Origin: CAVRAW01 sp963716135
Lineage (GTDB): Bacteria > Planctomycetota > Planctomycetia > Pirellulales > JADZDJ01
Direction: 5' to 3'
Length of the DNA stretch: 64,000 nucleotides
Assembly: GCA_963716135.1 (NCBI GenBank)
Contig: OY970289.1
Location: 1,302,001-1,366,000 of the forward strand
Position 1 is the stretch's first letter. Every line of letters starts with the position of its first letter. The notes beneath the pieces were generated by a model. That model made no database searches, was not told the origin of the DNA, and saw only the letters and a program-made list of their open reading frames with translations. A program made the translations under genes and the position numbers. Positions 38,599 through 48,114 of this stretch are shown here, one piece after another.

Positions 38599-40671
38599 AT
38601 GCGATTCCACTCCGCAATGTACCGAGCCGTAGTCATGCTGCTGGTCGCAACTTGGGGCGCAGTCCCCTGCCACGCTCAGACCAAAGGAGAACATAAGGTA
38701 GCCACTCTGCCGACTGTGAGCATCAAGTTGTCCATCGCCGAACGATCCGATTTGCAGCGCGATTTATCGACTCTCGATAAAAAAATAAAGCAGCTTGCCG
38801 CCAGCGATAACCCCAAAATCAAATCGCTTTTACCTGACGTGCAGATTTATTCCAAAGCTGTGGCTACCGCGCTGGACCTGAACGAATTCTATACCGCCGC
38901 GGATGCGGTCAAGGCGACGGACCTGCTCAAAGAAGGCAATATCCGTGCCGATCAATTGCTCAAGGGGGAATATTCTGCGGTGGCCCCTGGTTGTGTTCCC
39001 CACGGCTACGTTTCGCGCATCGATGGCTCGGTGCAGCCCATTGTTGTGGTCGTTCCTGAATCATATCGGTCCAATGGCGGCTACAAATACCGGCTGGAAG
39101 TCGAACTGCATGATCGTGACCAGACACTCAACGAAATGAACTTTTTAGGCCAGTTCCGTAAGCAACCGGCCGATCTGGCGATCACCGATACCATCGTGTT
39201 GCGACCTTACGGCCGAGGTTGCAATGCTTTCAAATTCGCCGGCGAAATCGACGTCCTGGAAGCAATCGAAGCCGTCAAGCGACAATATCACATCGACGAC
39301 GATCGAATTTCGCTGCAAGGTTTCGGGGCCGGGGGCGCCGGCTGCTGGCAATTGGCGGTGCACTGGCCCGATCGCTGGATGGCTGCCGTGCCGGCCGCAT
39401 CGTTCGTTGATACTTCGCAGTTCAGCAACTTGTCGGACGACGATCTGGCGGCGCTGCCCGAGTGGCAGCGCAAGTTGTTTCATCTTTACGATTGTCCCGA
39501 CTGGGCGGCCAATTTGTACCACTGCGCGACGATTGCTTACAGCAACGAGGATGATTCGCAAAAGCAAGCGGCCGACATCATGGAAAAAGCACTGCAGGCA
39601 GAAGGCCTGGCGCTGCGCCGCATCATGGGCTCCGGCGCGGGTCGCCAATACGACCCACAATCGAAACAAACGATCGAGTCTGCCATCGGCAGCATCGCCG
39701 AAGCCGGCGGCCGTGACCGAAATCCCAATACCCTCCACCTCGTCACCTATACGCTGCGCTACAATCGTCTGGGCTGCATCCAAATCGACGGCCTGGCGGA
39801 GCATTGGCAGGAATCGCGCGTCAACGCGCAGATCGCCGCCACCGGGGATTTTGCCGTCGAGACCAAGAACGTGACCGATCTGACGCTCTCCTTCCAACCC
39901 GGTTGGGCCCCGTTCGATCCGGCCACGGACGTGGTGATGACGGTCGATAGCGAAGATGTCACGCCGCCGCGGGTTCTGTCCGATCGATCTTGGACCTGCC
40001 AACTGCACCGCGACGAACAGGGGGAATGGAAAATCGGCGCCCGCGAAGAAAAGGGGCTGCGAAAGCGCCCCGGCCTGCAGGGACCCATCGACGACGCGTT
40101 CCTCGATTCGTTTATCATTGTCCGCCCCACAGGCAAATTCGCCAACGAAGCCGCCGCCAAATGGGTGCGGTCCGAAATGGACCGCACCATTCACCAGTGG
40201 CGCAGCCAATTCCATGGGGAAGCCCGCGTGAAGGACGATACGGCGGTGACAGATGACGACATCGCCTCGGCCAATCTGATCCTGTGGGGCGATTCGGAAA
40301 GCAACGCACTCATCAAGCGCATCGCCGAAAAGTTGCCGATCCAATGGGACGCCGAGCATGTGACCGCCGGCGAGCGGCAATACTCCGCCGCCGATCACGT
40401 GCCGCTTTTGATCTATCCCAATCCGCTGAATCCGAAGCGCTACGTCGTTCTCAATAGCGGATTCACCTTCCGCGAAGCCGACTATGCCAATGGCGCTCGC
40501 ATCGTGCCGCGGCTGCCCGATTGGGCAATCATCGACATTCGCACGCCGCCCGACGCAACCGCGCCCGGCAAGATCGAAGCCGCCGACTTCTTCAACGAAA
40601 AATGGGAACTCCACCCGGCCTCAAAAGCTCCCGACCGACGGACGGCGGCGATCCCGGGAAGCTTCCGCTAA
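38599..40671 (+). CDS. Secreted alpha/beta-hydrolase-fold protein lacking the nucleophile serine
   Basis: This exported protein of about 690 residues has a signal peptide (MRFHSAMYRAVVMLLVATWG to CHAQ). The central region matches planctomycete prolyl-oligopeptidase-type hydrolases: DDDRISLQGFGAGGAGCWQL, AVHWPDRWMAAVPAASF and later VTYTLRYNRLGCIQIDGL. In active relatives the first block reads G-F-S-M-G-G; here it is G-F-G-A-G-G, so the nucleophile position is Gly. The protein is probably catalytically inactive or uses another mechanism. The ATG at 38599 starts the signal peptide, so the earlier GTG at 38539 is not used. A likely promoter lies upstream. Confidence 0.78.
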   Translation: MRFHSAMYRAVVMLLVATWGAVPCHAQTKGEHKVATLPTVSIKLSIAERSDLQRDLSTLDKKIKQLAASDNPKIKSLLPDVQIYSKAVATALDLNEFYTAADAVKATDLLKEGNIRADQLLKGEYSAVAPGCVPHGYVSRIDGSVQPIVVVVPESYRSNGGYKYRLEVELHDRDQTLNEMNFLGQFRKQPADLAITDTIVLRPYGRGCNAFKFAGEIDVLEAIEAVKRQYHIDDDRISLQGFGAGGAGCWQLAVHWPDRWMAAVPAASFVDTSQFSNLSDDDLAALPEWQRKLFHLYDCPDWAANLYHCATIAYSNEDDSQKQAADIMEKALQAEGLALRRIMGSGAGRQYDPQSKQTIESAIGSIAEAGGRDRNPNTLHLVTYTLRYNRLGCIQIDGLAEHWQESRVNAQIAATGDFAVETKNVTDLTLSFQPGWAPFDPATDVVMTVDSEDVTPPRVLSDRSWTCQLHRDEQGEWKIGAREEKGLRKRPGLQGPIDDAFLDSFIIVRPTGKFANEAAAKWVRSEMDRTIHQWRSQFHGEARVKDDTAVTDDDIASANLILWGDSESNALIKRIAEKLPIQWDAEHVTAGERQYSAADHVPLLIYPNPLNPKRYVVLNSGFTFREADYANGARIVPRLPDWAIIDIRTPPDATAPGKIEAADFFNEKWELHPASKAPDRRTAAIPGSFR

Positions 40672-40674
40672 CCC

Positions 40675-40860
40675 TTAGCCTGCGTTGGGTTCTTTGTTTT
40701 CTCGGCCGGAGGCGCCGAACAGATAGCCGGCGATCGCTCCCAGAATTCCAAAGGCGGATTTGGCCGCGTCTTGCTCGAAGATGGCCAAAAGACTCACGAA
40801 GGTTGCCACCAGAATTAACCCAACGGCACGCAGATTCTGTGGACCCCAACCACTTCTCAT
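40675..40860 (-). CDS. Small two-helix membrane protein
   Basis: This 61-residue protein has two predicted helices, AVGLILVATFVSLLAIF and SAFGILGAIAGYLFG, and a charged tail GRENKEPNAG. The IAGYLFG ending resembles small holin-like membrane proteins, but I cannot assign a function. Its ATG overlaps the stop of a 37-residue upstream frame (ATGA), suggesting coupled translation. Confidence 0.55.
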   Translation of the reverse strand: MRSGWGPQNLRAVGLILVATFVSLLAIFEQDAAKSAFGILGAIAGYLFGASGRENKEPNAG

Positions 40861-40970
40861 CCGGCACAGCGCGCCAAAAGCGCAACGGCGCCCAGGCCGG
40901 TGATGATCCACATCGTAAACGATCCGTCGCCTGATCGCGCAATGGCAGCTGCCTGAGCAAATACAGTCAT
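40857..40970 (-). CDS. Very small single-helix membrane peptide
   Basis: This 37-residue frame reads MTVFAQAAAIARSGDGSF, then a hydrophobic helix MWIITGLGAVALLARCAG. It ends in an ATGA overlap with the next small membrane protein. The overlap and the helix favour a real gene, but its size makes this tentative. Confidence 0.4.
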   Translation of the reverse strand: MTVFAQAAAIARSGDGSFTMWIITGLGAVALLARCAG

Positions 40971-41061
40971 CGTTACTTCTCCAATTCGTGCCGGTGGGAC
41001 GATATGCGCCCCAGCTTATACTCTTTTTCCGGCAGCGCGGTCAATCATCGGCGCGTGCTCG

Positions 41062-41090
41062 TTGACGCTCCGCGAGGCATTTGTTAGCCT
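41062..41090 (+). promoter_or_regulatory. Possible promoter of the isocitrate dehydrogenase gene
   Basis: TTGACG (41062-41067), a 17-bp spacer and TAGCCT (41085-41090) are 39 bp before the ATG. The -10 is weak. Confidence 0.35.
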
Positions 41091-41129
41091 CACTCGGCTG
41101 GGTTTTTTGCCCCCGGGGAATGTCGAACT

Positions 41130-42230
41130 ATGGCACACGAAGTCACCCTCATCACCGGCGATGGCACTGGGCCGGAATTGGCCGATGCCGCGCGGCGGTG
41201 CATCGACGCCACCGGCGTGAAAATCAAGTGGGATGTGCAAGAAGCGGGCGTCGATGTGATGGCCCGCACCGGAAGCCCGCTGCCGGAAAGCACGATGGAA
41301 AGCGTCAAACGCACCAAGTGCGCGCTCAAAGCCCCCATCACGACGCCGGTCGGCACCGGCTTTCGCAGCATCAATGTCTACTTGCGGCAAACCCTGGGCC
41401 TGTTCGCCTGCGTGCGCCCCTGCAAACAATATGTTGGCGTGCGCAGCTTCTTCGAGCGGGTGCCGATCGATCTGGTCATCGTCCGCGAAAACACGGAAGA
41501 CCTGTACGCAGGCGTCGAATTCGAACGCGGCAAGCCGGAAACCGCCGAGCTGATCAAATACATCAACGAAAAATCGACGGGAAACAAAATCAAAACTGGC
41601 CCGCAGGAAACCGGCGTGTCGATCAAGCCGATCAGTGTCTCGGGCACAGAGCGCATTGTGCGTTACGCCTTCGAATACGCCCGCAAGAACGGCCGCAAAA
41701 AAATCACCTGCGTCCATAAAGCCAACATTATGAAATACAGCGACGGGCTATGGCTGGAAATAGCGCGCCAAGTCGCTTCGAAGTATCCCGACATCGAGTT
41801 TGAAGATCGCATCGTCGACAACATGTGCATGCAACTGCTGCAAAAGCCCGAACTGTACGACGTACTCGTGCTGCCGAATTTATACGGCGACGTGCTCAGC
41901 GATTTGGCGGCCGGCCTCGTCGGCGGCCTGGGCGTGGCGCCCGGGGCCAATATCGGGCCGGACGGCGCGGTGTTCGAAGCCACCCACGGCAGCGCCCCGA
42001 AGTACAAGGGACAGAACAAGGTAAATCCGACCGCGGTGATTCTCTCCGGTATGTTGATGCTGCGTCATCTGGGCGAAATGGATGCCGCCAATCGCTTGGA
42101 AAAAGCCGTGGCCGACGTGATCGCCGAGGGCAAGTACGTGACCTACGACATGAAGCCCAGCCGCGACGATCCAACGGCCGTCGGCACGCGCGAAATGGCC
42201 GACGCAATTATTCGTAAGCTGGCGCGTTGA
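41130..42230 (+). CDS. Isocitrate dehydrogenase, NAD-type (isocitrate/isopropylmalate dehydrogenase family)
   Basis: This 366-residue enzyme oxidatively decarboxylates isocitrate in the citric acid cycle. N-terminal LITGDGTGPELADA, substrate-site VRENTEDLYAGVEF, the Lys in CVHKANIMKYSDGLW and the family signature NLYGDVLSDLAAGLVGGLG are all present. The length and NTEDLYAG pattern fit the NAD-dependent homoisocitrate/isocitrate subgroup better than the long NADP enzyme. GGGGAA lies upstream. lpxK follows after 13 bp on the same strand, so they are likely co-transcribed. Confidence 0.88.
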   Translation: MAHEVTLITGDGTGPELADAARRCIDATGVKIKWDVQEAGVDVMARTGSPLPESTMESVKRTKCALKAPITTPVGTGFRSINVYLRQTLGLFACVRPCKQYVGVRSFFERVPIDLVIVRENTEDLYAGVEFERGKPETAELIKYINEKSTGNKIKTGPQETGVSIKPISVSGTERIVRYAFEYARKNGRKKITCVHKANIMKYSDGLWLEIARQVASKYPDIEFEDRIVDNMCMQLLQKPELYDVLVLPNLYGDVLSDLAAGLVGGLGVAPGANIGPDGAVFEATHGSAPKYKGQNKVNPTAVILSGMLMLRHLGEMDAANRLEKAVADVIAEGKYVTYDMKPSRDDPTAVGTREMADAIIRKLAR

Positions 42231-42243
42231 AATCGGTTGTCCT

Positions 42244-43309
42244 TTGTCGAGCGCAAGCGAATTTCATGATCTGGTCAGCGGCCGGCGTCGCGGCGCTGCC
42301 GCAGCCTTGCTCCGCGGCACATTGCGCCTCGCGGAAGTCCCCTACGCCTGGGTGATGCGGCGACGCAATCAAGCCTTCGATACCGGCCGCCGTGCAAGCC
42401 ATCGTGCAGCAGTGCCGGTTGTCAGCGTTGGCAACCTTACCTTGGGCGGAACCGGCAAAACGCCGATGGTTCAATGGCTGGCTCGTTGGTTCCAATGTCG
42501 CGGAATCAAAGTCGCGCTGGTGAGTCGCGGCTACAAAGCCGCCGCCGATGCGCAACGACGAAGCGCTGGAACTGGATCAATCGCTCCCGGACGTGCCGCA
42601 TTTGCAAAATCCAGATCGCATTGCCGCCGCACGGCAGGCAGCCGACAAATTCCGCTGTCAATTGATTTTGCTCGACGATGGCTTTCAACACCGGCGCTTG
42701 GCGCGCGATTTGGATATCGTGCTTTTGGACGCGCTGGAGCCGTTTGGATTCGGCCACGTTTTTCCCCGTGGCACCCTGCGCGAGCCGCTGGATGGCGTGT
42801 CGCGGGCACAGGTGGCAATTCTCACTCGGGCCGATCTGGTTGACGAGGCGGAACGGAAACGCATTCGAGGGATCGTCGAGGACTATGGTCCAAATATTGC
42901 TTGGGCCGAGTGCCGCCACGCGCCATGCGCTTTGATATCCGCTGGTGGCGAGCAAGCGCCGCTATCTTCGCTGGTCGGCCGGCGCGTGGCTGCCTTTTGC
43001 GGCATAGGCAATCCGGCCGGTTTCCACCGCACGCTGGAGCAAAGCGTCGGCAATCTTGTCGGCTGGCGCGAGTTTCCCGACCATCACCATTACAGTCGCG
43101 CCGAATCGGAGGACCTCGCACGCTGGGGTAACGCGCAACAGGTCGACATTTTGCTGTGCACGCAAAAGGATCTGGTCAAACTGAACGTCGCTGCCCTGGG
43201 AAACATTCCGCTGCGGGCAATCCAAATCGAAATGGAATTTCTCAACGGGCAGAACGCGCTTGAGGCCCGACTGGAACCGTTGGTGGCCGCATGCCGCAAC
43301 CATGCATAA
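42244..43309 (+). CDS. lpxK: Tetraacyldisaccharide 4'-kinase (frameshift near 42540)
   Basis: LpxK phosphorylates the lipid A disaccharide at the inner membrane. The first segment carries VVSVGNLTLGGTGKTP, the Walker A-like loop, and KVALVSRGYK. The second begins RNDEALELDQSLPDVPHLQN and holds LILLDDGFQHRRLARDLDIV, the catalytic and metal-site region. The segments are offset by one base near 42540 and align as one protein of about 355 residues, so this is a likely consensus error. The start used is a TTG at 42244, without a strong ribosome binding site. Its presence implies a lipid A-type outer membrane. Confidence 0.88.
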
Positions 43310-43330
43310 GAGAAGTGCTAGTCGCCCTAT

Positions 43331-44170
43331 TCACGCTGCCTGCAATTCAGCGGGCTGCGGTCGTTTGACAATGCCGTAATCCGTCCAGACTTTGCGCTGG
43401 ACGCGCGTTTGACGGCGAATTTCCCGATTTCGTTGAATTGCCTCTTGTTGCACGTATCCGCGGGCGTGATCCAGGTGCACGCACACTGCCCGATACCGAA
43501 TGCTCTTCCCGCGCGATCCGCCATTGATCAACCGTTCGCCGAGTTCCCGGTCTTCGCCGCCGTATTCCAGCCGTTCATCGAAACCATTGACGCGCAGCAG
43601 ATCGGACTTCCGCGTTGAGGCATTGCCTCCGTTCCAGGTGGGCCTGGTGGTGTTGATCAAGTCGATGAACGCGCCCAAACGGGCGCCGACCGAAAGCTTG
43701 AGCTGCTTTCTACTCCAGGGCAATCCTTGGCGTCGCAGCCAGGCAATGTCTGTCGCGCGGCCTGCCAGAATATCGTCCTTGGAAATCCGCTGGCTGATCT
43801 CAAACGGCAGCCGCAACGCGCCGCCGGAAAGAAACCGGCGCGGTCGAGCGAATCGCACGTGTTGCGCCAAAAAATCGCTTCGTGGAATGCAATCGCCGTC
43901 GGTAAACACCAGGTATTCAGTGGTGGCTTCCAAAATGGCACGATTCAAGATCGAACATTTGCGGAAACCGCGATCCTCTTGCCAAACATGGCGAATTTCC
44001 AAGCCAGTTTCCCGCCGCAGCCGCTGGATGCTCTGGCGCGTTTCGTCTGTAGAACCATCGTCGGCAATCACCAGTTCAAAATCCTGGTGGGTCTGAGCGG
44101 TATAGCCCCAGACCACGTTCTCCAGCCACTGCGGGTGGTTATAGGTGCTGATGATTACCGAAAGGCGCAT
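43331..44170 (-). CDS. GT2 family glycosyltransferase
   Basis: This 279-residue GT-A enzyme begins LSVIISTYNHPQWLENVVWG, has the nucleotide-binding VIADDGSTDETR (about residues 34-45), the DXD-like FTDGDCIPR and the acceptor-domain VNGFDERLEYGGEDRELGER. There is no membrane helix, so it is a soluble cytoplasmic transferase, perhaps for lipopolysaccharide core given the neighbouring lpxK. It is convergent with lpxK and divergent from another GT2 gene. Confidence 0.88.
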   Translation of the reverse strand: MRLSVIISTYNHPQWLENVVWGYTAQTHQDFELVIADDGSTDETRQSIQRLRRETGLEIRHVWQEDRGFRKCSILNRAILEATTEYLVFTDGDCIPRSDFLAQHVRFARPRRFLSGGALRLPFEISQRISKDDILAGRATDIAWLRRQGLPWSRKQLKLSVGARLGAFIDLINTTRPTWNGGNASTRKSDLLRVNGFDERLEYGGEDRELGERLINGGSRGKSIRYRAVCVHLDHARGYVQQEAIQRNREIRRQTRVQRKVWTDYGIVKRPQPAELQAA

Positions 44171-44416
44171 GATTCAAATTCGCACAAAGGCAATTTTTGC
44201 ATTGCTCGAGGGGGGCCATGGTAGCGGCGGCCAAAAACTCCCGCCAGATCGGCATTGCTTGCATGCTTAACAATCGGGCGGATTTCGCCTTGCCTCGAAT
44301 CAAGCCAAGGGACTATCCTTCGCCGCTTATTCGATTAATCGCGACGACGAGCGAATATCCGTCGATATTTGCGATGATCCGCCCAGTTTGCTAGCGTCCA
44401 ATAGCCCGTCTGCCTT

Positions 44417-45577
44417 ATGCCATCCACGCCGGAAATTGCTCTATCGGTCATCACCTACCAGCGGCCGCGCAGCCTGGCGTTGGTGCTGGAGTCGATCGCC
44501 GCGCAGCGCGACGTCGAGGGCAAAATTGAACTCGTGGTGACGGACGACGGCTCGACCGACGACACGTTGCAGGTCGTCGAGGCGTTCCGGCGGAGGGTGA
44601 ATTTCCCCGTAAAATTCGTCACCCATCCGCGGAGCGGATTTCAGGCGGCCCGCTGCCGCAACGAAGGAGCGGCGGCCACCAGCGCCGCGTATTTGCTGTT
44701 TGTGGATGGCGATTGCGTTTTGCCGCCGCACCACGTGGCGGCACATTTGGCCCATCGCAAGGTGGGCTCGGCTCTGGTCGGCGACGTGTGCCGGCTGGAC
44801 CCGGCGGCGTCGTTGCGCATGACGGAAGAATCCATCCACCGCGGTGATTTTTCCGCGGCCATTTCACACAAGGAACGCCGCCGGTTGCGCCTGCTCGATT
44901 TGAAATATCGTTTTTACAATTTGATCCGTCATCCGAGAAAACCTCGCTCTTTGCGGAGCGGCGATTTCAGCATTTGGCGCGACGATTTCCGCCGCGTCAA
45001 CGGATTCGACGAAAACTTCTGTGGATGGGGGGGTGAGGACGACGACCTGGGGCGCCGGTTACGCCGCGCAGGAGTCCGGCTACAATCGTTCTTGCGCTGG
45101 ACCAATTCGTACCACTTGTGGCATCCGATCGATGCGTCCGTGCCAGCGACACCGAGTGCGGCCCCAAATGCCCAATATGTATCGCGAAAGGGCAGGCTGA
45201 TTCGCTGCCGCAACGGCCTGACCAAACGCGGTTTGAACGACCTGGCGTGGCGAGTTGTCGGTCGTGCGGCGAAGCCGCAGGAAGTCGAGCGCTGGTTGGC
45301 CGGCCGCATTACGCCGGCGATAACGAGCGAAAATGGCAATCACTCAACCCAGGGCGCCGTTCGGCCCGAGGTGGAATTGCTATTTCTCCCCGGGGAAGGC
45401 AGCTTCAGTGGCGCCGCGGATTGCAACCTGCTGGTCGCGCTGGACGATTCACCGCAATTGCGGCAGTTGGCGTCAGCCGCCCATGTCGTGGTGGCACCCC
45501 ACACGCTCTTCGAGGCGCCCGACGTGCTGCAGTTTCACCTGGACGAGTGGGATCAGGCGCTCAATGCCGTCGCTTGA
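44417..45577 (+). CDS. GT2 family glycosyltransferase
   Basis: This 386-residue protein resembles its divergent neighbour. It reads ALSVITYQRPRSLALVLESI, VVTDDGSTDDTLQVVEAF, LLFVDGDCVLPPHHVAAH (DXD) and VNGFDENFCGWGGEDDDLGR. A C-terminal extension of about 110 residues has no obvious motif. Acceptor and donor are unknown. Two related GT2 genes back to back near lpxK suggest core oligosaccharide synthesis. Confidence 0.87.
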   Translation: MPSTPEIALSVITYQRPRSLALVLESIAAQRDVEGKIELVVTDDGSTDDTLQVVEAFRRRVNFPVKFVTHPRSGFQAARCRNEGAAATSAAYLLFVDGDCVLPPHHVAAHLAHRKVGSALVGDVCRLDPAASLRMTEESIHRGDFSAAISHKERRRLRLLDLKYRFYNLIRHPRKPRSLRSGDFSIWRDDFRRVNGFDENFCGWGGEDDDLGRRLRRAGVRLQSFLRWTNSYHLWHPIDASVPATPSAAPNAQYVSRKGRLIRCRNGLTKRGLNDLAWRVVGRAAKPQEVERWLAGRITPAITSENGNHSTQGAVRPEVELLFLPGEGSFSGAADCNLLVALDDSPQLRQLASAAHVVVAPHTLFEAPDVLQFHLDEWDQALNAVA

Positions 45578-45599
45578 CGCCGTTTGGCTACGCAAACCA

Positions 45600-45899
45600 T
45601 CAGCGCGGCAGCGACAGCACTTCGATCTCGTTAAGCAACTGCGCGCCGTCTCCAAGAAGGCCCATCGCCGTCTGCTGGGCAACTTGCTTGCAATAGAAAT
45701 TCGAGCACTGACCGCGAAGGCGCACGCTGTCCAGGTGCATCTCCACAGTAAGCTTCTGCACGCCGCCGCTGGTATTTCGGCGAATCGCCCGCTTGATTCT
45801 CGCCAGCAGCCGCTTCTGATCATCGTTGGGCTGGCGGCTGGACTGATTGACTGAGGCGTGCGCGGCAGCGCCTACTGGTTGCGTGGTGTTCTCCATCAT
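45600..45899 (-). CDS. Small BON-like domain protein
   Basis: This is a protein of about 99 residues. The N-terminal 25 residues are polar and disordered-looking. The rest, RLLARIKRAIRRN and LTVEMHLDSVRLRGQCSNFY, has the helix-strand pattern of a BON domain, a phospholipid- or surface-associated module. There is no signal peptide. AGGAGG lies 7 bp before the ATG at 45899, which decides that start over the two codons upstream. It is convergent with the GT2 gene. Confidence 0.65.
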   Translation of the reverse strand: MMENTTQPVGAAAHASVNQSSRQPNDDQKRLLARIKRAIRRNTSGGVQKLTVEMHLDSVRLRGQCSNFYCKQVAQQTAMGLLGDGAQLLNEIEVLSLPR

Positions 45900-46273
45900 C
45901 ACCATTCCTCCTACGGCTGGCGTGCGGACTGGGAATCCGCATGGCGCGGCGGCAAGGCGGCAGAGAAACGTCCCTGATTTTCCCTAACGGTTGTCGAACC
46001 GCAAACTGAAAAGAATACGATGCGTCCGGCCCAATGGTTCAATGTTCCATCCTGCGTCGCGGCGCGTCGCCACTGCGGTCGGCGAATCAAATTGCGAGGC
46101 GCAAGATCACTGCCCGAGGACCATTGATTCACTCTAGGACTGCGCGTCGGCGCGTGTCAATGCCGCCATTGCGCAGTTTTCGTGAATTGTGTCGATGACG
46201 GCAAAATCGCGCCGTTACGAAGCGCAAATTCCGCGTTTGACGCCGCTAGCACGTTCTGTGCCGCGTGGAAAAG
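45900..46273. other. Intergenic region, no gene seen
   Basis: This 374-bp region lies upstream of the BON-like gene and downstream of cysC, both on the minus strand. I see no coding, RNA or repeat feature in it. Confidence 0.4.
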
Positions 46274-46930
46274 CTATTTGATCTTTCCCGACTTTTTCAG
46301 GTATGCGACTACTTCGTCGGCCAAAGTTTCCGCGTCTTTAACCGAGGCATCCAGTCGCAGCTCCGGCGTTTCGGGCGCTTCGTACGGATCGTCGATCCCG
46401 GTAAAGCCTTTGAGCTCTCCAGCCCGGGCTTTCTTGTACAATCCCTTGGGGTCTCGCTTTTCGCACACTTCGATGGGAGCATCGACGAAGACTTCGATAA
46501 AGTCGCCGGGTTTGAGCCTGGCCCGCACCGCATCGCGATCGCGGCGGTAGGGGCTGATGAAGGCCGTCAGCGCGACGATGCCCGCCGAGCAAAACAGTTC
46601 CGCGACCGCCCCGATGCGGCGAATATTTTCTTCCCGATCCTGCGCCGAGAAGCCCAAGCCGAATCGCTTGGAGAATTCCTCGCCATGCTTCTCTTTGAGC
46701 ATCCCAGGGCCGGCGTTCAGGCCGTGCCGCACGTTGTCGCCGTCCAGCACAAAGCTGTGGGCGCCCATCGCATGCAGCTTATGATCGACCAGATTGCTGA
46801 TGGTGCTCTTGCCGCAGGCGCTTAGCCCGGTAAACCAGACGACGCAACCTTTGTGCTTATTGAGCGCCTCGCGCTCTTCGCGGCCGACACTATGTTCGTG
46901 CCAATGAACGTGAACCTTTTCGTCAGACAT
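46274..46930 (-). CDS. cysC: Adenylyl-sulfate kinase
   Basis: This 218-residue kinase makes PAPS from APS in sulfate activation. The Walker A loop is GLSACGKST (usually GLSGSGKST, so two small-residue changes). DGDNVRHGLN, the APS-binding region with FISPYRRDRD, and VFVDAPIEVCEKRDPKGLYK complete the family set. It is a stand-alone CysC with an N-terminal His-rich tail (VHVHWHEHS). No other sulfate genes are in the window. PAPS could serve sulfation of surface polysaccharide; that is inference. Confidence 0.94.
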   Translation of the reverse strand: MSDEKVHVHWHEHSVGREEREALNKHKGCVVWFTGLSACGKSTISNLVDHKLHAMGAHSFVLDGDNVRHGLNAGPGMLKEKHGEEFSKRFGLGFSAQDREENIRRIGAVAELFCSAGIVALTAFISPYRRDRDAVRARLKPGDFIEVFVDAPIEVCEKRDPKGLYKKARAGELKGFTGIDDPYEAPETPELRLDASVKDAETLADEVVAYLKKSGKIK

Positions 46931-46939
46931 GTTTTACTC

Positions 46940-46958
46940 CCTCTCCCTTTGGGAGAGG
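46940..46958. repeat. Palindrome CCTCTCCC/GGGAGAGG upstream of cysC
   Basis: This is an 8-bp perfect stem with a TTT loop, 9 bp before the cysC start on its upstream side, followed by a G-rich stretch GGGGTAAGGGTG. It looks like a short dispersed palindromic element. A second small hairpin, CTCAGC/GCTGAG, lies at 47014-47030. Confidence 0.45.
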
Positions 46959-47222
46959 CCTGTGGCGAGCTCCGTCGAGTCGGCCGGGGTAAGGGTGTTT
47001 GTCCTGTTGTTGTCTCAGCGTCAGGCTGAGTGCGAAACCGCCGATCATATCCGCCCCTAACCGCCCCCCGCAAGGCCGTTGCGGTGTCGCTGCATGTGGC
47101 CCACTACAACGATTGCCGCCGGCACCGTACATTGCGCATGATGCCGGCTGTGGCGGCCGGTGTTACAGGTACGCTCTGGACGTTGGACAAAATCTAATCC
47201 GCGAGTGGAGGGGGGCCGGACT

Positions 47223-47504
47223 ATGGCCAAGAAAGCTCGGAAGTCGCCGCTCAAAAAAGTGGCGAAGACCACCAAGGAGCAAAGCGCGAAACCGCTTCCC
47301 TTGTCCAGCCTCCTGGTGCATGCCATCGCAATTGGAATGAAGGAAATCAATACAGGCGCATCGGACCAGCAAATCACCCAAAGCTTGCGCGATTCAGGCA
47401 TCGAATTAAAAAAACTGCCCGAAGACTTTCTGGCCAGGCTTCGAGCGGGGGCGTCATTCAAGCCGAAACCAATGCGGCGAGAATTTCACAAGAAATCAAA
47501 TTAG
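47223..47504 (+). CDS. Small basic protein of unknown function
   Basis: This is a 93-residue protein. The first 25 residues are Lys-rich (MAKKARKSPLKKVAKTTKEQ). The middle, LLVHAIAIGMKEINTGASDQ, is helical, and the C-terminus is basic again. No named family was recognised; nucleic-acid binding is a guess from charge. The ATG at 47223 has GGAGGGG upstream, which supports translation from there. Confidence 0.6.
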   Translation: MAKKARKSPLKKVAKTTKEQSAKPLPLSSLLVHAIAIGMKEINTGASDQQITQSLRDSGIELKKLPEDFLARLRAGASFKPKPMRREFHKKSN

Positions 47505-47550
47505 GACACGACCCAACTGCTCACCCCTTCACCCGTTCATCCGCCCCCCC

Positions 47551-48114
47551 ATGTTCGACTTCGCCGAAAAATTCGCGCAGGGACTCAAATACCAGGATTT
47601 TCTCACCCGACACGGCTCGGACGAGCATCGGCGCCGGTGGCAGGGGGTTTACGAGAGAGTCTCGCTGAGCCTGGAGCAACTGCAAATCCTTTCCGGGTTT
47701 GTCCGCGAGATGAAGGTGCTTTGTTTGGCCGGCGCGTGGTGCGGCGATTGCGTGAATCAATGCCCGATCTTCGAGCGCTTTGCCGAGATCGCGCCGCCGA
47801 TCGAACTGCGCTTCTTCGATCGCGACGTGCACGCCGACTTCCAATCGGCCGTGCAACTGTGCGGAGGCAATCGTGTGCCGCTGGTGGTGTTTCTCAGCGA
47901 AGATAACCAGTTTTGCGGCGGGTACGGCGACCGCACGCTTTCCAAATATCGTCAAATGGCCGTTGAGCAGCTTGGCCCCTCCTGTCCGACGGGCATTTCG
48001 GCGCCGAATCAAGAACTGCTGAACGCGGTGACACAGGACTGGCTGACCGAATTTGAACGCATTCAATTGATGCTGCGGCTATCTGCCCGTTTGCGCCAGT
48101 TGCATGGCGACTGA
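47551..48114 (+). CDS. Thioredoxin-fold protein with CGDC motif
   Basis: This 187-residue cytoplasmic protein has no signal peptide. The thioredoxin-like core reads EMKVLCLAGAWCGDCVNQCP, with the CXXC pair at about residues 63-66, then IELRFFDRDVHAD and the cis-Pro region NRVPLVVFLSEDN. It fits the bacterial thioredoxin family protein group rather than classical TrxA. A pyrimidine-rich tract with octamer-like units sits immediately before the ATG and no Shine-Dalgarno sequence is visible. Confidence 0.8.
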   Translation: MFDFAEKFAQGLKYQDFLTRHGSDEHRRRWQGVYERVSLSLEQLQILSGFVREMKVLCLAGAWCGDCVNQCPIFERFAEIAPPIELRFFDRDVHADFQSAVQLCGGNRVPLVVFLSEDNQFCGGYGDRTLSKYRQMAVEQLGPSCPTGISAPNQELLNAVTQDWLTEFERIQLMLRLSARLRQLHGD

